Shown here in pieces: positions 1-8,886 of a stretch of 64,000 nucleotides of DNA. Source of the stretch: Plebeiibacterium marinum (GTDB lineage Bacteria; Bacteroidota; Bacteroidia; Bacteroidales; Marinilabiliaceae); the NCBI RefSeq assembly GCF_026013615.1, contig NZ_JAPDPI010000008.1, positions 85,030 through 149,029 of the forward strand. The letters run 5' to 3'. Both the position numbers and the translations under genes were made by a program. The notes below the pieces were generated by a model. That model worked only from the letters and a program-made list of their open reading frames with translations. It did not search any database and had not been told where the DNA came from. Position 1 is the first letter of the stretch; the number at the start of each line of letters is the position of its first letter.

Positions 1-2
1 GG

Positions 3-1676
3 AGAAATGCCGGGGCATTTGTTTTAAGAGCAAAGGTATATGTGGGGCAGATGGAGTATGGCAAGGCTATTAATGATATGTCAAGCGCCCTGATGTTGGA
101 CTCTGAAAATAAAGAACTTTTTTTTCAAAGGGGGGTGTACTACCAGGATTTTACGCAGCACCAAAATGCCATAAACGATTTTACTAAGGCTATTATGCTC
201 GATGCCGAGTATGTACATGCGTTTTATAAGAGGGCGTACTCATTTGAGCAAATTGCCAATTATGAGAAAGCTATTGAGGATTATTGCGTGATAAACAAAC
301 TGTCTGAATATGATGGGAAAGCCCAGGAGTTACTGGCCAAAGCAAATGATAGGTTGTATGAATTAAACAGGGAAAGTAATAAGCCTCAAATTGTTGTGGC
401 AGATCCTGCCTCGATTAATGGGAATACGGTTCCTATTGCCAAGGACAAAAAGGAAGTTAACATTAGTGGAGTAGTAATTGATGAAAGTGATATTCAATCT
501 ATTCAGGTAAACTCGGTTGATGTTCCTTTTGAGAAAAGTGGGAAGAATGCAGAGTTCTCAGCAAAGATAAATATTGATGGAATAGATTCTTTTAGTGTTA
601 TAGCAAAGGATGTGTATAATAATGAAAAGGAAATGCATTACCATATTGAACGTACTGAGATAAACCTGCCTGTTGTAAAACTTTTATCTCCTTATGCTTC
701 AGATAACAATGAGGTTTTTTTGGATAAGGAATCTCCATCTTTGTATCTTGAGGGGAGTGTTTCTGACGAGAGCCTGATCAATAGTATTTTTATTGATGGC
801 GTAACTGCCAGTTATAAAGTCGATGAACTCAATCCAAAGTTTGTGGCCACAATAGATATTGCTAATAAAAGTAAATTCTCCGTGAGTGTTACAGATGTTT
901 ATGGAAACCAAACAGTACAGACCTTTGATATAAACCGGGAAGGTATTTCAATATCAGAGAATAACCCGATGGGTAAAACCTGGGCTATTTTTATTGAGAA
1001 CTCGGATTATACAAGTTTCCCCAGCCTGGATGGACCAGCACGAGATGTGGATTTAATGCGAAGTGCGCTTTCTGGATATGATATTCATAATATATTACAT
1101 AAAAGAAACCTTTCGAAGCAGGAGCTTGAGCGCTTTTTTGCTATTGAACTTAGGGATATTGTCAGGGGCAATAACATTAAGTCAGTACTGATATGGTATG
1201 CCGGACATGGTAAGTTTGTAAACGAGATGGGATACTGGATTCCAATCGATGCCAACAGGGATGATGAGTTTAGCTATTTTAGTATTAATAACCTAAAGGC
1301 TTCGTTGCAATCGTATAATGACCTGCTTAGCCATACCCTGGTTGTGAGTGATGCCTGTGAATCAGGGCCCACTTTTTATCAGGCAATGAGGGGCAATGTA
1401 GAGGAGCGAAATTGTGGCGATTGGGAAGCTACCAAGTTAAAATCTTCTCAGGTGTTTACTTCTGCAGGGTACGAGCTGGCAATTGATAATTCTCAGTTCA
1501 CCAAAACTTTTGCAAATATGTTGGCCAATAATCCGGACGCTTGTATTCCTATCGAGTCAATAGTTAAAAAAGTTACAGAGGTGGTATCGCAAAATAATTC
1601 CCAGGAACCTAAATTCGGTAAAATTGCTGGTTTGTCGGATGAAGATGGAACTTTCTTCTTTATTAATAAAGAATAG
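3..1676 (+). CDS. TPR - Ig-like - caspase-fold peptidase (5' partial)
   Basis: The frame is open to the window edge, and residues before the GTG at 42 still read as TPR sequence, so the true start lies upstream. Seen in order: TPR-like helical repeats (to about nt 370), two similar beta-rich Ig-like segments (about nt 450-660 and 730-960) and a caspase/metacaspase (peptidase C14) domain from about nt 970. The catalytic dyad is visible as YAGHG (His, nt 1198-1212) and DACESG (Cys, nt 1349-1366), so the enzyme should be an active cysteine protease, expected to cleave after basic residues if metacaspase-like. The stop is 5 bp before a propeller-SpoIIE sensor gene, suggesting one transcript. Whether it is secreted cannot be judged because the N-terminus is missing. 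Substrate unknown. Confidence 0.85.
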   Translation, partial: RNAGAFVLRAKVYVGQMEYGKAINDMSSALMLDSENKELFFQRGVYYQDFTQHQNAINDFTKAIMLDAEYVHAFYKRAYSFEQIANYEKAIEDYCVINKLSEYDGKAQELLAKANDRLYELNRESNKPQIVVADPASINGNTVPIAKDKKEVNISGVVIDESDIQSIQVNSVDVPFEKSGKNAEFSAKINIDGIDSFSVIAKDVYNNEKEMHYHIERTEINLPVVKLLSPYASDNNEVFLDKESPSLYLEGSVSDESLINSIFIDGVTASYKVDELNPKFVATIDIANKSKFSVSVTDVYGNQTVQTFDINREGISISENNPMGKTWAIFIENSDYTSFPSLDGPARDVDLMRSALSGYDIHNILHKRNLSKQELERFFAIELRDIVRGNNIKSVLIWYAGHGKFVNEMGYWIPIDANRDDEFSYFSINNLKASLQSYNDLLSHTLVVSDACESGPTFYQAMRGNVEERNCGDWEATKLKSSQVFTSAGYELAIDNSQFTKTFANMLANNPDACIPIESIVKKVTEVVSQNNSQEPKFGKIAGLSDEDGTFFFINKE

Positions 1677-1681
1677 GTTTT

Positions 1682-4600
1682 ATGAGGTGTGTCAAGTCTA
1701 TTGTTATACTGATTATTATATACACATGTTGGTTTTGTATAGGTGTAGTTTCTGCTCAAACTTATTTTTTTGATAATTATAAAACAACAGATGGGATGGA
1801 ATCTTCAAAGGTTTATTCCATTTGTCAAATGGAGGATGGGTTTATATGGCTGGGGACGGATATAGGTTTGTCGAGATTTGATGGGCTGCAGTTTAAAAAT
1901 TATACCATAAAAAATAACCTTGGGAAAGGTGGAGTCAGGGAGTTGTTTCGAGATGTGAACAATGTACTGTGGATTGGGCACGAAGGGGGCCAGATAAGCC
2001 GTTATTTTAACAATCATTTTGAAGTAATTGAAGTTCCCGGAATTTCTAATAATATTACTTCGTTTTGTCAGGTTAATGAGCAGGAGATTTGGGTAACAAC
2101 TCTTGGAAACGGTGTTTTTAAGATTGAAAATACTAATGCTCCCCTGGACCTTTTAAAAGTGGTTCCTGTTACAAGCAAGAATGTAAGTAATGTGGTGTTC
2201 AATTCCTACATGTCAAAAAAACAGGGGGTGTTTTTGATAACAGATGTTGATATCCAGTTTTATGATATTGATAAGGCTGAATTTAAAAGGTATAACCCCA
2301 GGAATCTTGATACTTATTTTCAATTTTCGGTTTTGTTTGAGGATAGTAAGGGCAATATGTGGTATGGCACATTTAATGGTGGGCTATACAAACAGGATGC
2401 TTTAAGTGGTGAGGTACAATACTATGACATCAAGGATGGGTTGGCTTCTAATTGGATAACAGGAATTATTGAAGATAGAAATAGTAACATCTGGATAAGT
2501 CATTGGGATATGGGCAGTCGAGGTGGTGTTACCAAGATTTCCCCGGATGGATCTTTAAAAGTATTTGATAAAGAAAATGGGCTACATGACAATAAAATAT
2601 GGTGCCTTGCAGAGGATATTGAAGGAAATATTTTAATAGGAACTACAGAGCATGGGTTGGATATTTTTAAAGGGGAACGCTTTGTGTCATTTACCTCTAA
2701 AAATGGATTGGCGGACAACCATATAAACTCAGTCCTGCAATTAACCGGTGGTGATTTCTGGATTGGTACAAATAAGGGAATATCGTATGGCAATGTCGAA
2801 AAAGGAAATCTAAATAAATACAATCAGGACAATAACCAGATCAGCAATCAGATCAGGTTTTTTAAACGCGATTTGAACAATAATATTTGGATTGGTACAG
2901 AAGATCAGGGAGTGGAACTATATGATGTCAGGAAAAAGCGTTTTGTTAGTCAGCCATATGTTAATCAGCATCTGCCGCGTTTTTCAAAAGCTGTTTGGGC
3001 TATGGAGATTGATAAGAATAATATATTATGGATGGGAACCCCAGCTGGTTTGTGTGCTTATGATATCACTAGCAAAAAGTATGTAAAAACGTATGGCAGG
3101 ATTGATAGTCTGCCTGCAAATGAAATAAAGTCCCTATTCTGTGATCATAAAGGCACTTTATGGGTTGGGACGCAAAATGGAGGGGTCTCTTTTTTTAATG
3201 ATGGATATTTCAGAAATATTGACCTCCCCGATAAAATTACGCCAAATTCAATTACGGAAAATTCACTAGGGCATTTAATAGTGGGTACGGAAGCTCATGG
3301 TGTATACGTGTTGGATGGAAATCGTGTAGTAAGTCAATATACCATTAGTGATGGTCTTTATACCAATAACTCAAGGTTTGTGATAACCGATGGCTTTGAT
3401 AATATTTATGTGGGAACCACGATTGGATTGAATAAGATATTGCATGGTAAGGATGTTGTATTATCGTACTCTGAACGGAATGGATTTGTTGGTATTGAAG
3501 CAAAAGCCAATGCGTGTTTCAAAGATAATGTTGGGAGGTTGTGGTTTGGAACGGTTGGCGGATTAACCTGTTATGATCCATCAATAGATCAATCTGCCCC
3601 CGAGATTCCAATAACACATATTACTGCTTTTATGGTTAATGGTGAAGAAATAGATGTGAATAGAAAGAAGGTGTTTCCATCTTATAAAAACAATATTTTA
3701 TTTCACTATAGCAGTATTTCTGTATATGATCCTTCTTCGGTTACTTATCATATTATGTTGGAGGGAGCCGATGAAGATTGGGAGAGCACAGATCAGCAAA
3801 GGACGGCTAATTATAGGGCCTTGCCGCCAGGCAGTTATGAGTTTAAGGTTATGGCTTTTAATTCACACGGACTGTCTGCTAAAGAACCAGTGTCTGTTGG
3901 TTTTATTATTCTGGCGCCTCTTTATAAGCGTCCGTGGTTTATAATGTTGATGGTTGTTTTTATAATTGGAGTAACTGTTGTTGTTGTACGTTTAAGGGAA
4001 AGGAATTTAAAGCGGGATAAAAAACTATTGGCAGAAAAGGTGGCGGAACGTACAAAGGAACTCAATAATGCCAAAATAAAACTGGAGGATCGTAATAATG
4101 ATATTATGGATAGTATCCGTTATGCAAGGCGGATACAATCTGCTATAACCCAGATTGATATTCCTTTTGATGATACATTTGTGTTTTTTAAACCTAAAGA
4201 TGTGGTGAGTGGAGATTTTTATTGGGCTTCAACCCACAATGGTAAAGAATATCTTTCAGCTATTGATTGCACCGGTCATGGGGTTCCGGGTGCATTTATG
4301 TCGGTAATTGGTTATACTTCTCTTAGTAAAATTATTGTTGAAAAGGGGATTATGAAACCTGCTGAAATATTGGATCAGTTGAACAGGGAGATTATTTTGC
4401 GGCTGAATCAGCGAGAGGAAGAGGAAGTGAATGATGGGATGGATTTGTCGTTGATTAGTTATGATAGTGCAACGCGCATAATGGAATATGCCGGAGCTTA
4501 TAATGCAGTGTGGATTGTGCGCCTGGGGGAACTGATTGAAATAAAGGCCAATCGTTTTGCAATCGGAAGGACTACAGGTGTTGATAAGGTTTTTACCAAT

Positions 4601-4837
4601 CATGAAGTGCAGTTGGAGAAAGGTGATATGGTATATCTGTTTTCAGATGGGTATGCAGATCAGTTTGGTGGTCCTAAAGGGAAAAAATATAAAGCCAGTG
4701 CCCTGAAAAAACTTATGGTAAAAATTAGTTCTCTGCCAGTCGACGAGCAAAAGGAATTATTGTCGTTGGAACTTGATGAATGGAAAGGTGAATTGGAGCA
4801 AATAGATGATATATTAATTATAGGGCGAAGGTTTTAG
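1682..4837 (+). CDS. Two-component-type beta-propeller sensor with SpoIIE serine phosphatase output
   Basis: The 1051-residue protein has a signal peptide (about 1-25, ending SAQT) and a long run of Reg_prop propeller repeats with WLGTDIGLSRFD-type motifs (about 30-640). A Y_Y_Y Ig-like domain (about 675-745), one transmembrane helix (about 753-772) and a coiled coil come next. A PP2C-like SpoIIE domain follows from about 829 (VVSGDFYW, DCTGHGVPGAF, LFSDGYADQFGG). Hybrid sensors with this ectodomain usually carry a histidine kinase; here the output is a phosphatase, so the likely role is a periplasmic ligand sensor that dephosphorylates an anti-sigma-factor-antagonist-type protein (inferred). 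It lies 5 bp after the caspase gene. It shares its full architecture with the gene at 26901-30095. The stop codon abuts that of the convergent gene. Confidence 0.9.
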   Translation: MRCVKSIVILIIIYTCWFCIGVVSAQTYFFDNYKTTDGMESSKVYSICQMEDGFIWLGTDIGLSRFDGLQFKNYTIKNNLGKGGVRELFRDVNNVLWIGHEGGQISRYFNNHFEVIEVPGISNNITSFCQVNEQEIWVTTLGNGVFKIENTNAPLDLLKVVPVTSKNVSNVVFNSYMSKKQGVFLITDVDIQFYDIDKAEFKRYNPRNLDTYFQFSVLFEDSKGNMWYGTFNGGLYKQDALSGEVQYYDIKDGLASNWITGIIEDRNSNIWISHWDMGSRGGVTKISPDGSLKVFDKENGLHDNKIWCLAEDIEGNILIGTTEHGLDIFKGERFVSFTSKNGLADNHINSVLQLTGGDFWIGTNKGISYGNVEKGNLNKYNQDNNQISNQIRFFKRDLNNNIWIGTEDQGVELYDVRKKRFVSQPYVNQHLPRFSKAVWAMEIDKNNILWMGTPAGLCAYDITSKKYVKTYGRIDSLPANEIKSLFCDHKGTLWVGTQNGGVSFFNDGYFRNIDLPDKITPNSITENSLGHLIVGTEAHGVYVLDGNRVVSQYTISDGLYTNNSRFVITDGFDNIYVGTTIGLNKILHGKDVVLSYSERNGFVGIEAKANACFKDNVGRLWFGTVGGLTCYDPSIDQSAPEIPITHITAFMVNGEEIDVNRKKVFPSYKNNILFHYSSISVYDPSSVTYHIMLEGADEDWESTDQQRTANYRALPPGSYEFKVMAFNSHGLSAKEPVSVGFIILAPLYKRPWFIMLMVVFIIGVTVVVVRLRERNLKRDKKLLAEKVAERTKELNNAKIKLEDRNNDIMDSIRYARRIQSAITQIDIPFDDTFVFFKPKDVVSGDFYWASTHNGKEYLSAIDCTGHGVPGAFMSVIGYTSLSKIIVEKGIMKPAEILDQLNREIILRLNQREEEEVNDGMDLSLISYDSATRIMEYAGAYNAVWIVRLGELIEIKANRFAIGRTTGVDKVFTNHEVQLEKGDMVYLFSDGYADQFGGPKGKKYKASALKKLMVKISSLPVDEQKELLSLELDEWKGELEQIDDILIIGRRF

Positions 4838-5443
4838 TTAAATCATTACAATTGAACAAATAGTTCCGCAGCCAAGAAAAAAGCCTGAGTATACTTGAGC
4901 TGGGGAATGTGCATTAGCCCCCAGTCTGCTTGAGCCAAGTAATCCTGAAATGGCGATTGTTACCATGATCCATATATTGGTGTCCACTCCATATTTCAAA
5001 GTCATAGAAATTAAGGCGCCGAATAAACCTCCTACACCAATCATGTGAATACTGATTTTCCAAAAAAATGAGATACACATTGAAATTATTACTGCTACCA
5101 GTGTCCCTAAAAAAAATAGAGGGATAAATGCAGGGAGCTGAAATTTTTTGAGGAAATAATAACCCAGGATAAAGAAGAAACCTGTTGTTAGCAAGGGCAA
5201 GATTCTTTCGCGTGGGGTTTCCATGTGTATGGATTTAATAATGCCCGTTTGAAGAAAAATAGGTATCGCACTTAAAGGCAAGATGCAGGTGCTCACAAAA
5301 ACAATAATAGTTACTAACCTTCTGAACTCAAAAGGGATGAAAGTAATATGACTTTCTGTGCTGAAAATTACCAGAATGCCTATTGTGGGCATCAATAAAG
5401 GGTGAAGGATGGTGGATATAATTGAAGCTATTTTTTTTAGCAT
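4838..5443 (-). CDS. PAP2-like integral membrane phosphatase
   Basis: The 201-residue protein is almost entirely hydrophobic, with about six membrane segments. The C-terminal half carries degenerate PAP2 phosphatase signatures: IHMIGVGGLFGA (like the SGH motif, His present) and SSRLGANAHSPAQVYSGF (like the SR..H....Q...G motif). PAP2 enzymes dephosphorylate lipid phosphates such as undecaprenyl pyrophosphate. The usual first motif K......RP is only weakly suggested near METPRERILP, so substrate and activity are uncertain. It lies 76 bp downstream of rpoN on the same strand and may be cotranscribed. The start is ATG at 5443. Confidence 0.65.
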   Translation of the reverse strand: MLKKIASIISTILHPLLMPTIGILVIFSTESHITFIPFEFRRLVTIIVFVSTCILPLSAIPIFLQTGIIKSIHMETPRERILPLLTTGFFFILGYYFLKKFQLPAFIPLFFLGTLVAVIISMCISFFWKISIHMIGVGGLFGALISMTLKYGVDTNIWIMVTIAISGLLGSSRLGANAHSPAQVYSGFFLGCGTICSIVMI

Positions 5444-5519
5444 GGCAAAATAATAAGTTACACGAATTGAGGAATGATGGAATCCTGATACTCGGTTTTG
5501 TGTTATAAAAATAATATGG

Positions 5520-6971
5520 CTATAGTTCTTTTCTTAGCCTGGCAACAGGAATGTTTAACTGTTCGCGGTATTTAGCAACCGTTCTTCGTGCAATGTTGTA
5601 TGATTTTTCCTTTAATATTTGCGATAGTTTATCATCGGTTAAAGGTTTGCGCTTGTCTTCATTTTCAATGCACTCTGATAGTATCTTCTTAATTTCGCGT
5701 GTAGAAACTTCTTCGCCGGAATCGGTTTGCATTCCTTCAGAAAAGAAAGATTTTAACGGGAAGATACCAAAGTGGGTTTGTATATACTTGCTGTTTGAAA
5801 CCCTTGATATAGTTGATATATCAAGATTTGTTTTTTCTGCAATGTCTTTTAAGATCATTGGTTTTAACTTGGTCTCATCACCTTCTTCAAAATATTCTTT
5901 CTGGTATTCCAAAATAGCATGCATGGTATTCATCAAGGTGTTTTGGCGCTGTTTGATGGCATCAATAAACCATTTGGCTGAATCCAGTTTTTGTTTCACA
6001 AATATTACAGCATCTTTCTTGTCCTTGGTCTGGTTTTTTTTGTTGCCTGCATAATCTTCTAACATATTTGAGTATGTTTGGCTGATTCTAAGCTCAGGAA
6101 CATTTCGTGTGTTTAATGACAGCTCCGGTTTCCCGTTTTTAATTTCCAGAATAAAATCAGGAATGATGTGCTGTACTGTTTTTGTCATAGGGTTGCTGTA
6201 TGAGCTTCCTGGTTTAGGGTTTAGCTTTAAAATCTCTTCCAGGGCCTCTCTAACGTCATCTTCTTCCAGGTGAAGACGTTTGGTTATCTTTTCATAATGT
6301 TTTTTGGTAAATTCTTCAAAGTGATGCTTGATGATGTTGAAGGCATCGTTTATTGCCGGGAATGAACGGTCTTTTTTGTCCAGTTGCAGCAGGAGGCATT
6401 CCTGAAGGTCACGAGCCCCTACTCCCGGAGGATCAAAGTCCTGAACAATATCCAGAACATCCAGTGCCTCACGTTCGTCAAATTCAATATTCTGGCTAAA
6501 CGCAATGTCATCAATTATTTCATCAATTTCGCGGCGTAAATATCCATCTTCGTCGATGTTACCAACAATATGTTCGGCCATCAATCTTTGGCGATCATCT
6601 AATATCCTGAGTCCGAGCTGGTCTGTTAAAAACTCATGAAAAGTAGTACCTTCTGAAAAGGGGATGTCTTCATGTTTGTCATCTTTCGAAAAATTTCTGG
6701 CTTGCAACTTATAGGCTGGAATATCTTCGTTTTGAATATATTCATCTATGGAAAGTTCATCCTTCTCAACCTCGGATTCTTTTACTTCTGGTTCATCGTT
6801 GTCATCGTTGTTTCTTCCTTCTCCGTCAAGTTCAAGTACAGGATTCTCCTCTATCTCTTTTTTTATGCGTTGCTCCAGTTGTGCTGCCGGGATTTCAAGC
6901 AGTTTTATTACCTGTATTTGCAGAGGTGATAATTTTTGTAGGAGCTTTTGTTGTAAACTTTGTTTAAGCAT
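5520..6971 (-). CDS. rpoN: RNA polymerase sigma-54 factor
   Basis: The 483-residue protein has the full sigma-54 plan. The Gln/Leu-rich region I (MLKQSLQQKLLQKLSPLQIQ) is the activator-interacting segment. An acidic linker (about 48-75) and the core-binding domain follow, and the RpoN box ARRTVAKYRE near the C-terminus recognises the -24 promoter element. Length and domains match the family. Sigma-54 directs transcription that depends on AAA+ enhancer-binding activators; none is encoded in this window. A TAATTTTG -7 match and a perfect 16-bp palindrome lie upstream. Confidence 0.97.
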   Translation of the reverse strand: MLKQSLQQKLLQKLSPLQIQVIKLLEIPAAQLEQRIKKEIEENPVLELDGEGRNNDDNDEPEVKESEVEKDELSIDEYIQNEDIPAYKLQARNFSKDDKHEDIPFSEGTTFHEFLTDQLGLRILDDRQRLMAEHIVGNIDEDGYLRREIDEIIDDIAFSQNIEFDEREALDVLDIVQDFDPPGVGARDLQECLLLQLDKKDRSFPAINDAFNIIKHHFEEFTKKHYEKITKRLHLEEDDVREALEEILKLNPKPGSSYSNPMTKTVQHIIPDFILEIKNGKPELSLNTRNVPELRISQTYSNMLEDYAGNKKNQTKDKKDAVIFVKQKLDSAKWFIDAIKQRQNTLMNTMHAILEYQKEYFEEGDETKLKPMILKDIAEKTNLDISTISRVSNSKYIQTHFGIFPLKSFFSEGMQTDSGEEVSTREIKKILSECIENEDKRKPLTDDKLSQILKEKSYNIARRTVAKYREQLNIPVARLRKEL

Positions 6972-6993
6972 AGTTGTGTATCTATTCCTGTAT

Positions 6994-7009
6994 AGAGTAT
7001 TAATACTCT
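6994..7009. promoter_or_regulatory. Perfect 16-bp palindrome in the rpoN leader
   Basis: AGAGTATTAATACTCT reads identically on both strands. It lies 22 bp upstream of the rpoN start and downstream of the predicted -7 element, where a repressor or an RNA hairpin could act. No binding protein is known. Confidence 0.45.
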
Positions 7010-7052
7010 TTTAAAGTTTTATCGGTGTGTCCGATAATAATCTCTTAAACAA

Positions 7053-7060
7053 CAAAATTA
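7053..7060 (-). promoter_or_regulatory. Candidate -7 promoter element for rpoN
   Basis: TAATTTTG on the minus strand matches the Bacteroidota -7 consensus TAnnTTTG. It would give a leader of about 75 nt. No clear -33 TTG was found at the expected distance. Confidence 0.45.
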
Positions 7061-7125
7061 AGATTAATTGATTAAAAGTGGTGTGAGAAAGTACGCAATT
7101 TTGTTTTTTATTGTGGGCGTAGTAT

Positions 7126-7156
7126 AAAAAAAGCTGTACATGTTGTATGTACAGCT
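7126..7156 (-). terminator. Intrinsic terminator of the Cys-rich peptide gene
   Basis: A perfect 10-bp stem (AGCTGTACAT / ATGTACAGCT, loop GTTGT) is followed on the minus strand by a seven-T run. It lies about 29 bp past the stop codon of the small gene at 7185-7406. Confidence 0.85.
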
Positions 7157-7184
7157 ATGGTAAATTGTTTTGTATTGGGGCTTG

Positions 7185-7406
7185 TTATTTTTTTTCGCCT
7201 TTACTACATTCTTTTTTGCACTCAGCCTTTTTCTCTTTAGAGCAGCATTCTTTTTTCTCTTTAGAGCAACATTCTTTCTTCGCTTCTTTGTTGCAGCATT
7301 TTTTTTCGGTTTTTTGTGGTTCCTGAATAGCATCATTAGCTACTATTGGTGAAGCAATTGCTACCATAAACATAAAAAGGAATGAAACTGCGATTGATTT
7401 TTTCAT
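7185..7406 (-). CDS. Small secreted Cys/Lys-rich peptide
   Basis: The 73-residue product has a clear signal peptide (MKKSIAVSFLFMFMVAIASP, cleavage near VAN-D). The mature part of about 50 residues is nearly all Lys, Glu and Cys, with three CC pairs in KECCSKEKK-like repeats and two further single Cys (eight in total). Such density suggests metal or thiol chemistry in the periplasm, but no family is recognised. The gene has its own terminator and is divergent from the histidine kinase/response regulator operon, sharing a 186-bp control region with phased TGTTAW repeats. The start is ATG at 7406; the overlapping frame at 7064-7336 lacks these properties. Confidence 0.8.
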   Translation of the reverse strand: MKKSIAVSFLFMFMVAIASPIVANDAIQEPQKTEKKCCNKEAKKECCSKEKKECCSKEKKAECKKECSKGEKK

Positions 7407-7473
7407 AATGTGTAAATTTAATTGTTATTAATTGTTGTCTTTTACAAAGATTAAATGAATAATCAATTCTTTT

Positions 7474-7511
7474 TGTTATCGTACTGTTAATCCGTGTTAA
7501 CAGCTTGTTAA
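7474..7511 (+). promoter_or_regulatory. Four helically phased TGTTAW direct repeats (candidate operator)
   Basis: TGTTAT at 7474 and TGTTAA at 7485, 7495 and 7506 are spaced 11, 10 and 11 bp. OmpR/PhoB-family regulators typically bind direct repeats with about 11-bp periodicity. The array ends 6 bp before the predicted -33 element of the kinase promoter, a usual activator position. Binding by the adjacent response regulator is inferred. Confidence 0.5.
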
Positions 7512-7517
7512 TTTGTA

Positions 7518-7547
7518 TTTGGGCATTGCCTATTATTTCTATTTTTG
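7518..7547 (+). promoter_or_regulatory. Candidate promoter of the histidine kinase operon
   Basis: TTTG (7518-7521), an 18-bp spacer and TATTTTTG (7540-7547) match the Bacteroidota -33/-7 pattern, with a spacer slightly shorter than the usual 19-21. The start codon at 7593 is about 40 bp downstream. Confidence 0.55.
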
Positions 7548-7592
7548 TATTGGTTTCGAATATAGTAACATAGATTGTAAGGAAAAAGTTTA

Positions 7593-8846
7593 ATGGGGAG
7601 AAAAATTGTAAAACAATGGTGGCTGGCAATAGTAACTTTTTTGGTGCTTTTATGTCTGGTGATCATTCAGGTTTTGTTTTTGGTGAAGTCCGCAAGGCTC
7701 GAGGAAAAGCATTTTAACCATAGGGTGGTACTGGCTCTTAGGGAAGCCCGAAACGAAATTGCCCGGGAGGCCAATATGTGTAATAATATGCATAGTTATG
7801 TTTGTGGCAACCAGTGTTCTACAGATATGCAGTATATTAATTTTCAGAAGGTAGATAGTATTATACAGTCAAATTTATACATACATAAAATCCATCTGGA
7901 ATATAAATTTGAGTTCATCAATGAAAATGATAGTGTCAAAGATAAAATATGTGTTACTTGTTACGAACAGTCATTAAATGGTTTGCTTGCCCAAAATGGT
8001 ATTAAGTTATTAATAGAATTTCCAGATAATAGTAAGTTTGTTTTTGCTCAGTTAGGTACGCTGTTTTACATCTCTATTGCATCTATATTATTTGTCATGA
8101 TTTCTTTTGTTATCATTTATAGGTTGTTTACCAAAGAGCAATCTATATTATCAAATACAAAGTATTTTATTGATAATATGGTTCATGAGTTTCAAACGCC
8201 TTTGGCAAATGTTAAGTTTGCTTCAGGACTGATCAAAAAAAAGGTGAACGCAAGCGATGAGCGTGAAAAGGTTCTTCAGTACACGCAATTGATTCAGGAT
8301 GAGAACGAAAAACTCAGGGGGCATGTGGATGATATTCTTAAAGTGGTATCCTTATATTCAGATAAAAAAGGGAATGAAAAGGTGGATGTGCGTCAAGTTC
8401 TGAATGCCTGCGTCGAGTCATTCCGTACTGATGTAGAACGGAAACATGGGGAGATAAAGGTTGATTTTTGTGCAGGTGATTTTGTGGTGAAAGGGGATGC
8501 AACACATATTAAGCATGTTTTTAGTAATGTTATTGATAATTCAATAAAATATACCAAACAGGCTCCATATATAACAATAGAAACCATAAACAAAAGGGGT
8601 AAACTTGTTGTTTCAGTAAAAGATAACGGGGTTGGAATACCGTCTGCTGAGCTCGATAAAGTTTTTGAAAAATACTATCGTGTTTCAACCGGAAATATTC
8701 ATGATATTAAAGGATTTGGCCTGGGGCTTAATTTTGTTAAAAATGTTGTGGATAAGTATAAAGGGGCAGTGAAAATTAAAAGTGAGGTTAATAAAGGTAC
8801 AATGGTGATTATTGAGTTGAAACTGGATTGTTCAGTTAAAAAGTAG
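7593..8846 (+). CDS. Membrane sensor histidine kinase with Cys-bearing ectodomain
   Basis: The 417-residue kinase has two transmembrane helices (about 10-31 and 150-175) enclosing a roughly 115-residue periplasmic sensor. HisKA follows, with phosphoacceptor His near residue 197 (MVHEFQTPL), then HATPase_c with N box (NVIDNSIKYT), G1 (VKDNGVGIP), F box (FEKYYRV) and G2 (GFGLGLNFV). The sensor contains a C..H..C..C cluster (CNNMHSYVCGNQC) and a CVTC pair, which could bind metal or form redox-active disulfides (inferred). There is no HAMP domain. The response regulator follows 40 bp downstream. It is divergent from the secreted Cys-rich peptide, making thiol or metal sensing a reasonable hypothesis. 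Confidence 0.93.
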   Translation: MGRKIVKQWWLAIVTFLVLLCLVIIQVLFLVKSARLEEKHFNHRVVLALREARNEIAREANMCNNMHSYVCGNQCSTDMQYINFQKVDSIIQSNLYIHKIHLEYKFEFINENDSVKDKICVTCYEQSLNGLLAQNGIKLLIEFPDNSKFVFAQLGTLFYISIASILFVMISFVIIYRLFTKEQSILSNTKYFIDNMVHEFQTPLANVKFASGLIKKKVNASDEREKVLQYTQLIQDENEKLRGHVDDILKVVSLYSDKKGNEKVDVRQVLNACVESFRTDVERKHGEIKVDFCAGDFVVKGDATHIKHVFSNVIDNSIKYTKQAPYITIETINKRGKLVVSVKDNGVGIPSAELDKVFEKYYRVSTGNIHDIKGFGLGLNFVKNVVDKYKGAVKIKSEVNKGTMVIIELKLDCSVKK

Positions 8847-8886
8847 ACAATTAGTTTGGTGCCTTTTATTTTGTTAATGAGATATT

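Noticed and set aside
5551..6054. 167-codon plus-strand frame inside rpoN
   Set aside because: It is a shadow of the rpoN coding sequence on the opposite strand.
7064..7336. 90-codon minus-strand frame overlapping the Cys-rich peptide gene
   Set aside because: Composition is Lys-rich from out-of-frame reading of the repeats, there is no signal peptide, and it runs through the terminator hairpin.
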